Shown: positions 23,822 to 36,830, numbered from the stretch's first letter. The stretch: 64,000 bases of DNA from Glandiceps talaboti (GCF_964340395.1 NC_135561.1:9384732-9448731), one strand, 5' to 3'. Numbers and translations are program-made. The notes: generated by a model not told the origin, from the letters alone.

Positions 23822-23886
23822 TTTTATCTTATCTTATCTTATCTTATCTTATCTTATCTTATCTTATCTTATCTTATCTTATTTTG
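23822..23886. repeat. (TTATC)n pentanucleotide microsatellite
   Basis: There are about twelve near-perfect copies of ttatc. Confidence 0.95.
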
Positions 23887-24095
23887 AATGGCTGCTCACG
23901 GGTCGTATTTTAGGGTATTGTCACCTCACCTAAACTTTCAACAGAACCCGTGCCATTTTAGATGCTGTAAAAGCGTATACCTACCTTTCGTGCCAGTAAA
24001 ATCATTTTAGGAATTATTGGTAGGAGTACTGATTTCGTGAAGCATACTTAATCCATGAAAATTTTGCCCCGGGTTTTCGCTCATAGTTTCCTTAA

Positions 24096-26090
24096 GACTG
24101 CTTCCACAAAAACGTGTTGGAGGGGGGGGGGGCATTTTAGGGGGGGGGGGGTTGAAAATATATGGATAGTGTGTGTGTGTGTGGGGGGGGGGATACCTGA
24201 AAAAATGTTATGGGTTGTGGGGGGGGGGTACTTGAAAATAAATTGACATGACTTTTCAAACATGGGAAAATACGCTTTTAAAATGTTGGTCTTCCTTTTT
24301 CAACGACGACAACAACAACAACAACAACAACAACAACAGCAACAACAACAAACAGCAGCTACAAACAACAGTTGCTCACAAGTTAGTAAAATGAAAAACA
24401 AAAAATCAAATTTTAATTTTCTTTTAATAAACTGTTAATGTATAAAGTTACCCTAAAGATATATGATAGGAATGAGGTAGTGAACTGAAACAATATGAGC
24501 AAATACTCCAATATAGTCTCAATAAACATTTTCATAAAATAGTGTTTGCACAAACTGGAACCATGCCAGATCAAGAACATCCAGGGCATTATATGGATGT
24601 ATTCTCAACACCACTAACAAGAGATGATGGTAGTGAAAGACCACCAGATGACTTTCAACCCCGTGCACAACTAAAACACATGTATAGTAAAGGGTTATTG
24701 TCAAGTAAAAATGTTGAGAAACTTGGCGAATTGAGCAAGAAACTGTGTGTCAAGAAAGAGATATTAAAGGGAGCAATCCTTCATTTAGAACAACAGAGAA
24801 CATTTGCCTCTATGAGGGAAAGAAAAAGAATGAAAGAAAGGGAGCAATGTGCTGAACAAAAATGTAATGAATATGATTGGGATGCGCTTGTCAGAAACGG
24901 TGATATTTCCAAATTGAAAGTGAAAGAACTTGATAAGTACCTTTTCAACTATGAAATTCCAGCTGTGGCAGGAATGCACAAAATAGCCAAAGCTGAGGTT
25001 GTAAGATGCCACTATTATCAATCTAAAGAAAGTGAGAGTGATTTGTCATCTGATGAGAGTGACAGTGAGAATGATGATACAGCTAGTTCCAACTCTGATG
25101 AAGTTGAAGGAGAAATTGGATCTGATGATGATGATGATGACAATGCCATGTTTATTATACACAAGATCTGGAAGGAGAGCTACCACTTGGAAATCAAAAA
25201 TTTAAATAAACACATTCTGAGACTTTGTTTAAAATCCTGCATTCACCTTTGTAATCTAACGTCAAAACCAGTCCAATAATCAGGCTCTTACAAGGTAAAT
25301 GTATTACCAGGTTCATTAAGATATACAATTACTATGATAATCTTAATTATCATTACCACTAATATATATCAATTGATTCCTATTCTGTTAGATGAAATGT
25401 GGCTGGCATTTTTGAGTGATACATTTATTTTCTTTTGGCATTATATTGAACTAATTTACATTAAACAAGAACGATACATGGCAATGCATGTTTAAAGAGT
25501 TTTTTTTCAGTGTTATTTAGACCAATTTGATTTCTTTTAGCACACATTAAGGAAGCTGAACTGGAACAATACAGTATAAAACCCTCTTTAGATAAAATGA
25601 GCATCACAGTCTTTGCAAATACAACTAAAATGACATTCAACTGTAACACTACTTGTATAATGTACTAATACAATATTGAACACAAAACAAAGACCCAGTT
25701 GGTCTGCTGATCATTTTACAAGAGTTATTCAAAGTGTAATTCATTTACAAGTATATGTTGTTTTTTGGAAAGGCAATGCACTGGTTAACATAACATTTTG
25801 TTATGTTTGTGTGTGTATATACACACAATATACAAATTGATTATATATGTAATGGACAAAGTTGGTATTAAGTGTATTATGTACAGTTTTGTACTTGGTA
25901 TGGAATGTTAACGCACAGGAAAAGTATTCCCCCCAAAAATTATTCGGGTGGGGGTACTTGGAAATTTATTCGGGTGGGGGGGGGGGGTACTTGAAATATT
26001 TGGGGCTTTTGCAGGGGGATATACTTGAAAAAGATTAGGGTTTTACAAAAAATCTCCCGACCCCCCCAACAAGTTTTTGTGAAAGCAGCC
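24096..26090 (+). mobile_element. ~2-kb TIR transposon with G-rich ends, carrying one ORF
   Basis: The left end reads gactgcttccacaaaaacgt then gttgg and a long G run. The right end is its inverse (ccccccaacaagtttttgtg then aaagcagcc). The flanks are ttaa on the left and taat on the right, close to a TTAA target site but not identical. Several G runs followed by tacttgaaaat lie near both ends. The element holds a (CAA)n tract at 24,308-24,350 and the plus-strand ORF at 24,542-25,279. It has no transposase of its own that I recognise. Confidence 0.65.
24542..25279 (+). CDS. Acidic protein with SAP-like segment, mobile-element tail
   Basis: The frame encodes 245 residues and starts MFAQTG, or perhaps at the second Met (MPDQEHPGH). 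A basic, helical first half (EILKGAILHLEQQRTF, then MRERKRMKEREQ) is followed by DWDALVRNGDISKL and KVKELDKYLFNYEIP. The last of these fits a SAP-like DNA-binding helix pair (L-x-V-x-E-L-x-x-Y-L). Then comes a long Ser/Asp/Glu-acidic tail. I recall this layout from the C-termini of large proteins encoded by mobile elements in fish and invertebrates, and cannot name the family. It lies inside the TIR element, so it is probably the last exon of a once longer transposon gene, opposite in strand to the host gene. Confidence 0.5.
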   Translation: MFAQTGTMPDQEHPGHYMDVFSTPLTRDDGSERPPDDFQPRAQLKHMYSKGLLSSKNVEKLGELSKKLCVKKEILKGAILHLEQQRTFASMRERKRMKEREQCAEQKCNEYDWDALVRNGDISKLKVKELDKYLFNYEIPAVAGMHKIAKAEVVRCHYYQSKESESDLSSDESDSENDDTASSNSDEVEGEIGSDDDDDDNAMFIIHKIWKESYHLEIKNLNKHILRLCLKSCIHLCNLTSKPVQ

Positions 26091-27035
26091 TAATACGAAC
26101 CGGAAAGTTTACAAATTTTAAAAATAGATGGATTCTTATATACTTTACATAACCATGGTAAAAAAATAGCAAGGCCATTGTGTATTAACGGTCCGGTTGC
26201 TGGTTCAAGAATTTGCGGTAGAAAGCAGCTGATTGACCCGGAAGTTGAAGCTGACCTCGTTTGACCGGACAATTTTCCACTACAAATTAAACAGGAACAC
26301 GGGAATTCTTCGTACCCACTAAAATCACACTTCTGACCCACGATGAAGGTTTGATGTTTTCAGAAAACTTGTGTTTAATGTGACATTGTCCTGCAAATTT
26401 GGAGTAATAGTGAACCAGAATGAGGAAAATTCGCGGAAGCAAGGTGTACTACTGTTGAGAGTTATGCATATGCAATTTCTGTGCAGTCCATATGCTACTA
26501 AGAAAAATCATAAACCCTGGAACAAAAAGTCGCCTGACTCGACAAAAATTTAACTAACATTGATACATTGTCTGGCTAGACAAAGTATCTCTTTGATGTT
26601 GATGAATCTTCTCGTCTGGCTCGACAGAAATCTAATTAAAATTTCAACATATATTGCTACGGATACAGAATACAGAATACAACTTTTTAATATTCGGTAA
26701 GTTTTGATGTTAGGCGAGGTCACCGTGAACTCTCAGCTGTCATGAATTAATACTTAGAACAAACGTTTGCATGTCGCGAATAGTATTCTTCTAAGATGAT
26801 AAGTTATTATAAGATCAACAGTGCCAAATAATGACAGTTGGAAGAACAGTGACGTGATCACATTGTTTGGCTAGTTTTCATATTTGTCAATATCATTTGC
26901 ATTGAATTAAGGCGACGGCAACACTTCCGTTTTATTCAGTTATGGTGCTGATTATTTTATCACCCAATCATTTGAGTATTGTTACAGTATATTTGGTTTT
27001 TATGAGATTCAGACTAACCATGAACATTGTGTGTA
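26091..27035. other. Intron, no gene recognised
   Basis: Nothing supported is visible between the two TIR elements. A minus-strand frame at 26,090-26,341 is Cys-rich at its start but lacks splice sites and family features. Confidence 0.4.
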
Positions 27036-28848
27036 CAGTACCGTAGCCTGCGGGGGGGGGGGGGGGCAAGGGGGGCAGCTGTTGCAATGCTATTAAAATC
27101 GTTATTTACGTGACGATTCCTAGCATGCGCGATTTCAATGGAAAGTTCACTAAAAGTGACTGTAAACTGACTCATGGCTAATATGTATCTTATATCGCTT
27201 TTGTACGCTGGCTTAACTTTGAATTAAAATGTGTCCAGTTAAAAATTGTAACATTTTGCAGCAAATTAAATTTTTTTGCGCGGGAAAGTACAAAAGAAGT
27301 GCGCATACGCACTGTGCATTTTCTGCGAGTAACAGTAGTCTTGAAAGTCTCCTTCATTTGAAGATAGCAAGTCGCAATTATAATGTCAGCGAGTGAAACT
27401 CAAAAAAAGACGAAAAAAGTCGTTCAACGTGAGGTTGCCTGCTATGCTGCATGCAGTGACTCGTGACTCCTAAGATGCGCTCGATCTCATTTACATCTTG
27501 TTCCTTATATTAAAACATTTCATGCTGATAAAACGGCAGATCTCTTTTTGGAATATTTTGTGGCCCTGGAAAACTAATAAACTAGGTACGCAGTTTAAGA
27601 TCCACTATTTGAAGATATTTCTTTCAATAATTGTGTTCGACGTTGTCTTTGGTTAAAATGTTGTTTGATATAATTATCTCATTATACACTGACACTAGCG
27701 TTATTCCGCAATTCGACAATTTGCTATGGAAAGAATGGCCCTGAATTTGTAAACGGAGGTGTACCTTCGACATCAAAATCCAAACTTCAATTTCCATTAT
27801 AATGATAACGACAAGGATAATTCACTGAGTTCACCTTGGGTTCCAACATAAACAATACTTTATATTTTCTGAATAGCACATGTAACAATATACATTGAAG
27901 TCTATTCCAAATTATATAATATCTTATACAGTGGTTTATTACTTGGCTCTGATGTTGCATGCGAGCATGAATTGAGATTAAATATCCAATGGGCACTGAA
28001 AAGAATTGAACAAAAGTTTACGACCATTGGGCCATCAAAAGTCTGAAAGTCTTGAAATGTTTTGCTCTTTATTCAGGATTTTTTGGAAGGAAATTAAACT
28101 ACAGGAGAAGTCATTTACCATGTGCACATTCGCATAATATCTTTCAGCTTTGCCACAACAAAATACACTTCTAGATAATATGTAATACATAGCATAATTG
28201 TTTCAATTCTGGTATTTTATTATGTCTATGGTTTGATATTTTATGCCTCTAAATGGCCTCCTACACTGTCTTATTTTCAATTGTTTTCACCTTTGGAGTT
28301 GTCTCCTTCCAATGCATCATTGTACCATATGATTTTATATCTTTACTGTAGTGTATGTGACAGAAGCCTGAGAGAAGTGGTGGCTAAAATAATGCTTGAG
28401 TTTCATTTGGCGGGGCTTAACATTTTTTGAGAAGAGAGGGTGCGAGGAACTACACCATTTGTTTAACCGTAAATTGTGTACATTTCCTAACTGTAGCTAT
28501 GCAGACAAATTGCATGAGATAGTATCATGATGACTGAATAAGTTCTTTCTAAACTCGACCTGAAATATTTTGCTATCATTATATATGGTTTGTTTTATCC
28601 TTGTCAAGCATTGTGAAAAAATGAAATCGACCTACTTACCCAATGTGATGGGTTAGGTTACCCGTTGACAAGCATTTTTTATTTTTCTGACCTTACATAT
28701 GATATGTAATTATTGCGTATGCTAACATATATATTATGTAATTTGTATGCAAATTTATGTAAATTAGCACTTTTCTAAATTTTAAATGCATGATTGCACC
28801 AACACAAAGTTCTGCCCCCCTTGGCAATTTGGTCAGGCTACAGCCCTG
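27036..28848. mobile_element. Non-autonomous hAT-like transposon
   Basis: The left end reads CAGTACCGTAGCCTG then a G run and gcaaggggggcag. The right end, inverted, reads CAGGGCTGTAGCCTG then gccaaggggggcag. CAG ends followed by GTAGCC are typical of hAT elements. Both ends are flanked by gtgta; a full 8-bp target duplication is not clear. The interior (1.8 kb) has no transposase frame. Confidence 0.65.
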
Positions 28849-29450
28849 GTGTAGTTTGAGCTAATTCCCTTTCAAGTCCAAGTCGATCCCGTGTACGGAG
28901 TGGAGAGAGAGAGAGTAACATTGGAGGAGAGTTACGTTAACAGTAGAGGTCACCCTTTCTATTTGTTACATTATCGTCTGGTATGACTACATATGTTACA
29001 CTTTAGTCAACTGACTGACTCAACAATATCAATAAACGCCCCAACGTTACGTTTACCTTCACATGTATTCCGTGGGCCTACAGTTTAAACAACATAAACA
29101 TGTCTTGCCCTTTCAAAAATACACATATTTGCCAAGTGAAAACCATTACAACTACCTGGGGGATTGCGCGACATAAGGTTGAAAAATGTAGAAATGATGA
29201 TAGGAAATTGATTACCATACAGACAAATAGCAGAAGAGATCAATTAAATTATCTGAATAAGTACTATGTAAGCTCAACTCGAACTGTTTTACCATCATAA
29301 TATATGGGCGTTTTTACATCCTTGTCCAAACATTGTAAAAAAAAAAAAAAAAAAATCCACCTACCTACCTACCCACCCAATGACAATGTGATGGGCTATG
29401 TTGCCCGAACAGCATTTTTTTGTATTTTGTCTGGCCTTATATGTGTAAAC
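28480..29450. repeat. Two diverged copies of a dispersed repeat
   Basis: Stretches near 28,520-28,710 and 29,240-29,450 share the order: ctgaataagt..., ctcgac..., atcattatatatgg, atccttgtc, an A-rich run, a cctacctaccc run, gatgggtta, and gcattttttt...ctggcctta. The copies are old and direct. The first lies inside the hAT-like element. Confidence 0.6.
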
Positions 29451-30300
29451 TTAAATGTATCATCAATTGGCAACACTGGTGATAATGTTAATAGAAAGTT
29501 TAAACCTGGGAGTTGGGCAGTGCACCATCACCCTGATACAAGAACTGGTTAACAACAGCTTTTGCTTTCTTGATGAGTTGTGGAGAAGGCCATTTTATAA
29601 ATGCCCTTTGACATGTATAAATCACGAGAAGAGCGACACATACCGGTAACGAACGTATCATTTTCGCGGGACTTGGAGTTGTGACTGTGTATGTGGTGGT
29701 TTTATTAACCACGTACATGTACAATCTGATTCCAAGTCGTTTGATTAGATATCAGCATCATTCCATTTTCAAGTTTGTTTCATAGAAGTGCGGGAACAAA
29801 CTTGTTTTTTGTTGTTTTTGAGGTATCGTTCGTTCTTGGTCATGATTAGGAAAAGTTTTTTTGACCTCATGTCGGATTCAGTGAGGTTGTACAACTCAAA
29901 ATGGCTGGTACTGTGACAGTGCAAAACAGATGAACAGTGAAAATTCCACTGTCAACTTTCTTAGTGTTTTGACCTGAATGAACAGTCAGATGATTTCCTG
30001 AAAATGGAGTGAAAAGATGGACAAGCTCCATTGTTGGGGTAGGTTGTGTCTCCTTATATTTCCTATTAAGTTTCATGTATTGTATTTCTCATCACCTCAG
30101 TGTTATTTTGTGCCCTCCGAAACTGAATGGCAATAAATATAATCCCACCATGTGTTTATGTAAGTGAATGAGATACTGTCACTAAGTGTGAAGGGTATAC
30201 GTTTTTCATGTGTTGTACTGAAACAATCTGAAACATTGAAACGTACGTTTGTGTGTGAGGGGGGGGGGTATGTGTGTGTGTTTCACAGTGGGTGTGTTCC
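29451..30300. other. Intron, no gene recognised
   Basis: No domain, splice site set or repeat is recognised apart from a short G run at 30,258-30,268. Confidence 0.4.
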
Positions 30301-31510
30301 CAACTCAATCAAGACAGCCTTATTTAATTACACCCATCATCAAAACTATGAAAAAACTACCCGATGACCTCAAGAATTACAGACCAATATTAAACTTACC
30401 GTTCCTGTCAACAGTTCTGGAGAAAGTAGTGTCACATGAAAGTCATCATCACCTACAAAGCAATGACCTATATGCAAAGATGCAGTCTGCATACCGTGAA
30501 GGTCACAGTACAGAAATCGCTATCATTCGCGTTTATAATGATATTCTTCATGCTATTGGTGGGCACCAAGATGTTATACTTGTCCTATTTGATCTGTCTG
30601 CAGCATTTGACACGACTGACCATCAAAATCTTAATAGACAGAATGCACAAACGGTTTGGGATAGATGGCACAGTACTCCCCTGGTTTAGGTCATACCCGC
30701 AGCATCGAACACAACATGTAACAGTAAACAATGCAAAATCTGCCTGTCAAAGCTCTAGGTCCCATACTCTTTAACATGTACATGTATGTCGCACCCTTTA
30801 GAGGACCTGATTTCACAACATAATCTGAATCGTATGATGTATGCTGACAACTCCCAACTTTACAAGATGATGAAAGCATGCATTACTAATATACGAACCT
30901 GGTATGCATCGAATAAATTAAAGCTAAAATAAATGATAGTAAAACCGACATAGTCCACTTCTCAATCTCGTCGGGGACAGCACTGTCAACACATCTACAG
31001 CACGTGACCCTGGGGTTATACTTGACTCTGAAGTACCTCGACAACACCAACACCGGAAGACTAATCCATGCATTTGTTACCTCTTGGCTGGATTATTGCA
31101 ATTCCACCCTCTATGGATTACCAGACAAAGAGATCCACAAACTTCAACATGTGCAGAACACAGCTGCTAGACTTGTTGTCAAACTACGCAAATATGATTA
31201 TGTCTCACCAGCATTAATTACGTAATCTTCATTGTTACCTGTATGTCAACGTATTGTATGCACAATCTTGCCCGTCATCTACAAGGCTATCAAAAAACTG
31301 TCACCATCCTACATCACTGAACTGTTCCCAGTACACAAGCCAACGAGTTCCCTACGTTCCAGTACTCAGCTTACACTTGCAACCCCGCATGTTGCAACTA
31401 CTACGTACAGAGATCGCGCCTTCTCTGTTGCGGGTCCCAAGTTATGGAACCCACGGTATCGATTGAAACAACAAACTTGTTTACAAACATTTGGGACATA
31501 TTATACAACA
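30300..31510 (+). pseudogene. LINE reverse transcriptase relic 1 (CR1/L2/Rex-like)
   Basis: Frames on the plus strand carry successive RT blocks: DDLKNYRPILNLPFL, then MQSAYREGHSTE, then VLFDLSAAFDTTDH (the first catalytic Asp block). Further on are the thumb and C-terminal words WLDYCNSTLYGLPD, LQHVQNTAARL, LPVCQRIVCTILPVIYKA and GPKLWN, typical of CR1/L2/Rex1 elements. The catalytic FADD region near 30.84 kb survives only in part, and frames shift at least three times. No endonuclease domain is seen, so the copy is 5' truncated. It lies in the intron between modules B and C. Confidence 0.75.
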
Positions 31511-32930
31511 CAACGAGTTCCCAACAATATTCTCTCAAGTTGTTCAAATGTAGCATGTGTCGTAATAGTACATTGTATGACCATTCAAAATCTTCGCGAA
31601 AGTAGACCCACAAATTCGTTAGAGCAGAAGGTTTTGTTGGATAGCTATCCCTCTTGAAAAGTATGTGTGCACGCACTTTATTTCATTTTTTACTGCGTTC
31701 ATTACCATCCACACAGTGACATAAGTGGTTTCATCTTCTTTCGAAGCACGGCCCATGTTCACTGAAGCCAGCCATACTGTGGTGTACGGGGTATTGTCTC
31801 CGACCATTTTTGTTTTGTTTGAGTTTTTGATGGGTAGACATGTCTTACGTTGCGGATTTATTTGACCTGGGAGTGTGAAATGTTGACTGTACTTTGCTGC
31901 TTTACGGTGTCCATCCACTTTGGACATGTGATTGGCATGATATAGTAATTGTTCAGGTAGACAAAAGAATGGAAACAAAAATGGCAACATTATAATTAGC
32001 GTTGCGTCTTTTTACTTTGATAAGATTGCAACAGTATGTACATGTGATGTATCACGATCGACTCTCATCAACATGGAAATCAAAACATACAATCGGACTA
32101 CGCATTGTTTCCAAAAAAATGCGATCGCACTGAAAATATTTTATGAAGCAATTAACTTGCTTTCTGGATTCGTGAAACATCATTTCAAATTATTTTATAT
32201 GTTTTCCATTTTTTGCGCTTGGATCATGGCTACACCGGCCCCGGTAACATTCACTGTCCAGTTTTTTCGCGTGGTTTCAACTTCCTTCACCCGTTACCTA
32301 ATCAGTTATATCACTCGGAAATGTGTGTAGGGTGACCGTTTCACTGCGAGTACTGCCAGCAAAACACCGAGGAACCATTGTTGCCGTACACAACAATGTG
32401 CACATGCAGTTACAGATAATACTCTATAGCAAGCTTAATTAGTAATTCATAAGTAAACATTGCGCAAAGGCTTAGAAGGCTTTTGTAACACATGGGACCT
32501 CGACACCGTGAGCTGGCTGAGGTGCCGAAGTTAGTCGAAGCACAGGGGATTAAGGGGGCAAGTATTTTTGCGACTTTCAATGCGCAAGATATTTAGAGGT
32601 ACCGTATGAATGCAATTTTATTTATTTTTATGGCAAAATAAACATAATAATGAAAAAAATTATCAACCTTTGCATGTACACTTTAAGGGATGTATTGTAA
32701 CCAGCATTTGAAATGGTGGCCTATGTACGTCACAGTCGGTACCGTATAGTGTAAAAGAAATTTAATGAAGGGTACTTTTTCTCTTTCATAGTTTTTGCAA
32801 ACATTTGCATAATTAGCCCTCCTAATTTGCATAATTTCGGAAAGTCATATTTGTAGGATCTGTACCCAGATTCAGCACCCTTTGAAACATTAAAAAAATT
32901 CACGATGTAGCACAACAGTTACTGTATAAT
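31511..32930. other. Intron, no gene recognised
   Basis: No supported gene. A 123-codon minus-strand frame (31,619-31,990) has a possible GTAAGAC donor but no recognised domain. Confidence 0.4.
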
Positions 32931-32934
32931 TGAT

Positions 32935-33425
32935 TGAATATTTGCATACATTTTTTGAATGTTTGTTCATTTGTCTAAAAAAAACCTGTTTTTATCTTTG
33001 CGAAATAAACGGCCGTATGGCTGTAGCTATGGGCGTGGTCATGGTTGCTAAGGATATTTGCATACATACATTTTTTGAATGTTTATTCAATTGTCTATTA
33101 ATACATATCATTATCTTTGCAAAATACCTGTTCATTTGGCAGTTGCTATGAGCATTGTCTTGTTAGGAACATTTACATACATTTCTTGAATGTTTTTACA
33201 ATCGTCTATTATTATCTTTGCGATATGAATGATTATTTGGCGGTTGCTATGAGTGTGGTCTTGTTTCTAGGTACATTTGCATACATTTTTGGAATGTTCA
33301 TTTGTCTATAAATCCTTGTTTTTATCTTTGTGAAATACACTACCGTTTGGCTGTTGCTATGTGTGTGGTCATGGTTGCTAAGGATATTTGCATTCATTTT
33401 TTGAATGTTTACTTACTTGCCTACC
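32935..33425. repeat. ~110-bp tandem repeat, 'gttgctatgggcgtggtc' family, array 2
   Basis: Four units with the core gctgttgctatgg, gtgtggtcatggttgcta, and ttgcatacattttttgaatg. Same family as 14.3 and 55.7 kb. Confidence 0.8.
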
Positions 33426-34332
33426 TCATGATGTCAGCAAAACTACATTATATCCCAAAGTAAATCGACATGCATATGTACATCATATATAATTATCCAT
33501 TTACTAAGTTTGAAAGAAGCAGTCAATGAATGTTCAAGAAATTGCTCCGGACGCATGGACGGATGCACAGACGGACAGACAGAGCGCAATCTATAAGCCC
33601 TACATCTAGTGCGGACTAAACACAGTGGAGCTATTCTGACTTATGGGTTGCTTGTAGAGCTTATCTTTGGATGGATAGGTACGGAACTAGAGGTACTGTG
33701 TTCATGACCTGCCAAGGTAAGGAAAATTCTACAGAATGATAGGTGCAGAATTAGGCACGGTAGAACACAGTGTTATAGGCAAGGCGGCACATTTGTGTTG
33801 CATTGTAACAGTTGACAAGTTGTAGATAGACTGTGCTACGGAAGTGACCGGGGGAAGTGATCAACAAGCTGGGACAGTTTCATTCATGGGTTTAAAATGT
33901 TAGCAGACAGATCCGTTCATGGATTAATAGTATGGGACACCTTCTTTGTGTAAAAAGTGACCTGTTAACTGGAAAATTGTCTGCTTAATGAAATTGAGAG
34001 CACAGTTGAAACATTGGGAAGAGTCAGAGAGGAGTATGACAAATTTTGTATGACATATGCATTTTCCTATCATCATTGTATGCACCAAATTATATTAAAT
34101 TTAAATATAGCATAATTACCGAAAACCATTAATTATGCATATTGCTCATTCATATTCATGGGTGTTTACTGAAACGCCCTCAGTTCTAACCATTACCCTA
34201 TATGACATGTGCACCAAATTTCGATTGACTTGAGCTAAGGGTTTCTGAGAAAACGATGACACAGACAGACACACAGACCTTTCATTCCTAAATTTTAACC
34301 TTCCTTACGCAAGGTACAAATGGCAGTTATAC
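33426..34332. repeat. Dispersed repeat with cagacacacag tract and terminal hairpin; otherwise nothing
   Basis: 33.43-34.05 kb holds nothing recognised. From about 34,060 to 34,318 a repeat with 'ccattaattatgcat' and 'cacagacagacacacagacc' ends in the hairpin ccttccttacgcaagg, the same layout as 19.9-20.1 and 41.2-41.34 kb. It ends within 20 bp of the donor of module exon B. Confidence 0.55.
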
Positions 34333-34632
34333 CTTTATGTCTTGGTACAATGGCGAAGGTGATGATATCTGTATCTGCTGCAAGAGTGCTGACTGGAGTG
34401 GTAACATCTACAATTGTGGTATATTCCATCTCTCCTGTTTGATCATTTTCCATCTTTTTCTTCACGATTATTTCATTTCTTTCCCATTTAACGCATTGGT
34501 CCCCAGTAAAGCCAAATTTCGTAATCTCATTTTGTATCTTTTCTGTCAGATCAACTACACAGTCGTCTTTCTTACAACTCATACGATGTACAGTAGTAGG
34601 GTTGCCGATATACCGAACAAATATTTCAACAC
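34333..34632 (-). CDS. Exon: ubiquitin-like module B of the module-GTPase gene
   Basis: This exon is exactly 300 bp and phase 1-1. The acceptor is CTTTTTGTAG and the donor is AAAG/GTATAA. The module begins VEIFVRYIGN, continues through a Cys-rich second strand, then a helix (VVDLTEKIQNEITKF), a strand with NEIIVKKK, and a last strand (IITFAIVPR). Its start is the most ubiquitin-like of the four: IFV, a turn, a Thr-Val strand, then the helix. Length and phase match the neighbouring modules, so it could have arisen by exon duplication. There are no internal stops or frameshifts although the flanking introns are full of decayed transposons, which argues that the exon is under selection. A separate single-module gene is the alternative reading. 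Confidence 0.75.
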
Positions 34633-34671
34633 CTACAAAAAGAAAGATCAGTATCTAATTAAATTAATTAT

Positions 34672-34802
34672 TTCATTCATTCATTCATTCATTCATTCAT
34701 TCATTCATTCATTCATTCAATCATTCATTCATCCATTCATTCATTCATTCATTTGTTCGTTTGTTTGTTTGTTCATTCATACATTCATTCATTCATTCAT
34801 TT
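34672..34802. repeat. (ATTC)n microsatellite
   Basis: A run of attc/cattt tetranucleotides, partly degenerate at ttgtttgtttgt. It lies 40 bp upstream of the acceptor of module exon B. Confidence 0.9.
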
Positions 34803-35366
34803 GTGGACCCATCGCGACAGGTCTAATTTCCATATACTGGCCATAAAAATCTGTTATGACGACACTTTCCATCATGAGCTATTTAAGTGTATCTAATTAT
34901 GTATTCTGTCAATCACATTCTACAGCAGAATACCATTCATGCTCAGCGTATGAGTTGTGGAAGGACGAGCTAAAGTTAGGGTAGCAGAAATAGTGCAGTC
35001 ACTTTAGTCCTTGATGTCTGCTTTTAGCTAGAGATTCTTTGGATAATGGGTAAATCTGTGTTAATATTTGGAATCTTCATTCCAAGAGTACCTTATCTTT
35101 GGCAAAGGTTCAATTATTTAGATGTTGCTATTGGCGTGGTCTTTTTATTTTCACATTCATCGCTGTAATTATCAAGATGTATGACGCAACACTGATTACT
35201 GTTGTCATCTTCAATTTTCAAAATATGATAGTGATCGGTCTCATGGTATGACAGCCACCCTGTACATTCCTATAGCATATGCTTACCTCCTAGGTCTAGC
35301 ATGCTCATGAATACCTCATTCGATTGACAAGCTGTCAATAAATAACTTAATAATATAAACACTAAT
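34803..35366. other. Intron, no gene recognised
   Basis: No gene or repeat unit beyond a single 'gatgttgctattggcgtggtc' word near 35,125 that belongs to the tandem family above. Confidence 0.4.
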
Positions 35367-36830
35367 ATGCCTAACAACTATGACAAAGCCCTTCAATTTG
35401 CACATACGATTGCAGATGATATTGGAGAAATAATCGCAAAATCACTTTCAAAAGCCTGCCTTATTGACCCTTTTCGAACATCAATGCCAGGAAAACCTGT
35501 TGGTAATTATATGTGCAACAGTCAATTTGTCCCTCACACATGGAATAGTTCCAGAATCACCCAAAAAGGCAATTGTCACACCCATTCTCAAGAAGTCGTC
35601 ACTCGATTCTGACCTATCAAGAACTATAGAACCATTTCAAACTTGCCCTTCCTATCAAAGGTACTTGACAAAGTGGTAGCTGGAACTGGAACCTTTTCAA
35701 TCAGCTTATAGGAAATATAATAGTACTGAGACAACACTGTTCAAAATCAACAATGACATTTGCATGGCTATAGACTCAGGAAAATGCATACTACTGGTCC
35801 TCTAAGATCTGTCGGCTGCCATCAATACTATAGATTATGATGTACTAATTTCAAGGCAGACAAAATTCAATATCAGTGCAAGGCATACTATCAGAAACCC
35901 AACATTTGCAGTGTTTAGTGCCGCAAGGCTCTGTGCTTTTGACTATGTCTATACATATCACCACTTGGAAATGTAATTCGACATCAAAATCTCAATTTCC
36001 AACAATATGCAGACGACAACCAGGTTTATCAATATCATTCCCGATCAGACACGTCACGGCCAACTACAGTAACTAAGGTGGAAACTGCCGCACATGATAT
36101 CAAAGCATGGATGACCCTAAATAAACTACAGAGTAATAAAGGCAGAACTGAGGTCCTATTTACCAGGTCGCAGTTCAACAAGCTTCCCCGTCCCATCAAC
36201 CACATCAACATTGGATCGCGTTCTGTGCAGTTATTGGATTCAGCATGCAACATTGGTGTAACATTTGATGACCGTTATAATGTCAAGAAGCATATCTCTT
36301 TGACATGTAGATCAGTTCTTTTCCACCTCCGAACAATAGGTCGCACGTGCCAGTATCATACTTGTTCATGCACTAATTTCAACAAAACTTGACTACTGCA
36401 ATGCCCTTTTGTATGGGCTGCCGGCCAAAGACATTTTCCCCTTTCGACATGCCAAAAATACAGCTGCTAAGATACAAAGAAAACAGATCACATAACACCC
36501 GGTCTTTCTGATCTTCACTGGCTACCTGTCCATTACATGATTCAATACAAAGTACTACTGATCACCTACAAGGCACTCAATAACACTTCTCCTAGTTACA
36601 TTGCGGACTTGATTAACAGTAAACCCACAACTCGTTCAGTTCTCTCAAATAATAAAAGCCTTCTTCATGTACACCCTGTAATACAAAATCATACGGTGAA
36701 CTTGCATTCTTGCAAGCAGCACCAGTCTTATATGGAACAGTATACCACTTGCACTTCATTCTTTGTCAACTGTCGAGAAATTCAAGGACATTAAGACACA
36801 TCTCTTTGTAAGAGCTTTCTGTAACTGTTT
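35367..36830 (+). pseudogene. LINE reverse transcriptase relic 2 (same clade as relic 1)
   Basis: Plus-strand frames hold LVIICATVNLSLTHG-P-SPKKAIVTPI, then DLSAAINT..., and a damaged catalytic block. Then come AHDIKAWMTLNKLQSNKGRT, LLDSACNIGVTFDD and YKVLLITYKALNNTSPSYIADL. The order matches the C-terminal half of CR1/L2/Rex1 ORF2. Many frame changes and stops show it is old. It lacks the endonuclease, as relic 1 does. Confidence 0.75.

Noticed and set aside
24055-24263. Gly-rich and Pro-rich frames
   Set aside because: Produced by G runs at the end of the TIR element.
31619-31990. 123-codon minus-strand frame with a GTAAGAC site
   Set aside because: No recognised domain and a composition like random DNA; not similar to the module exons.
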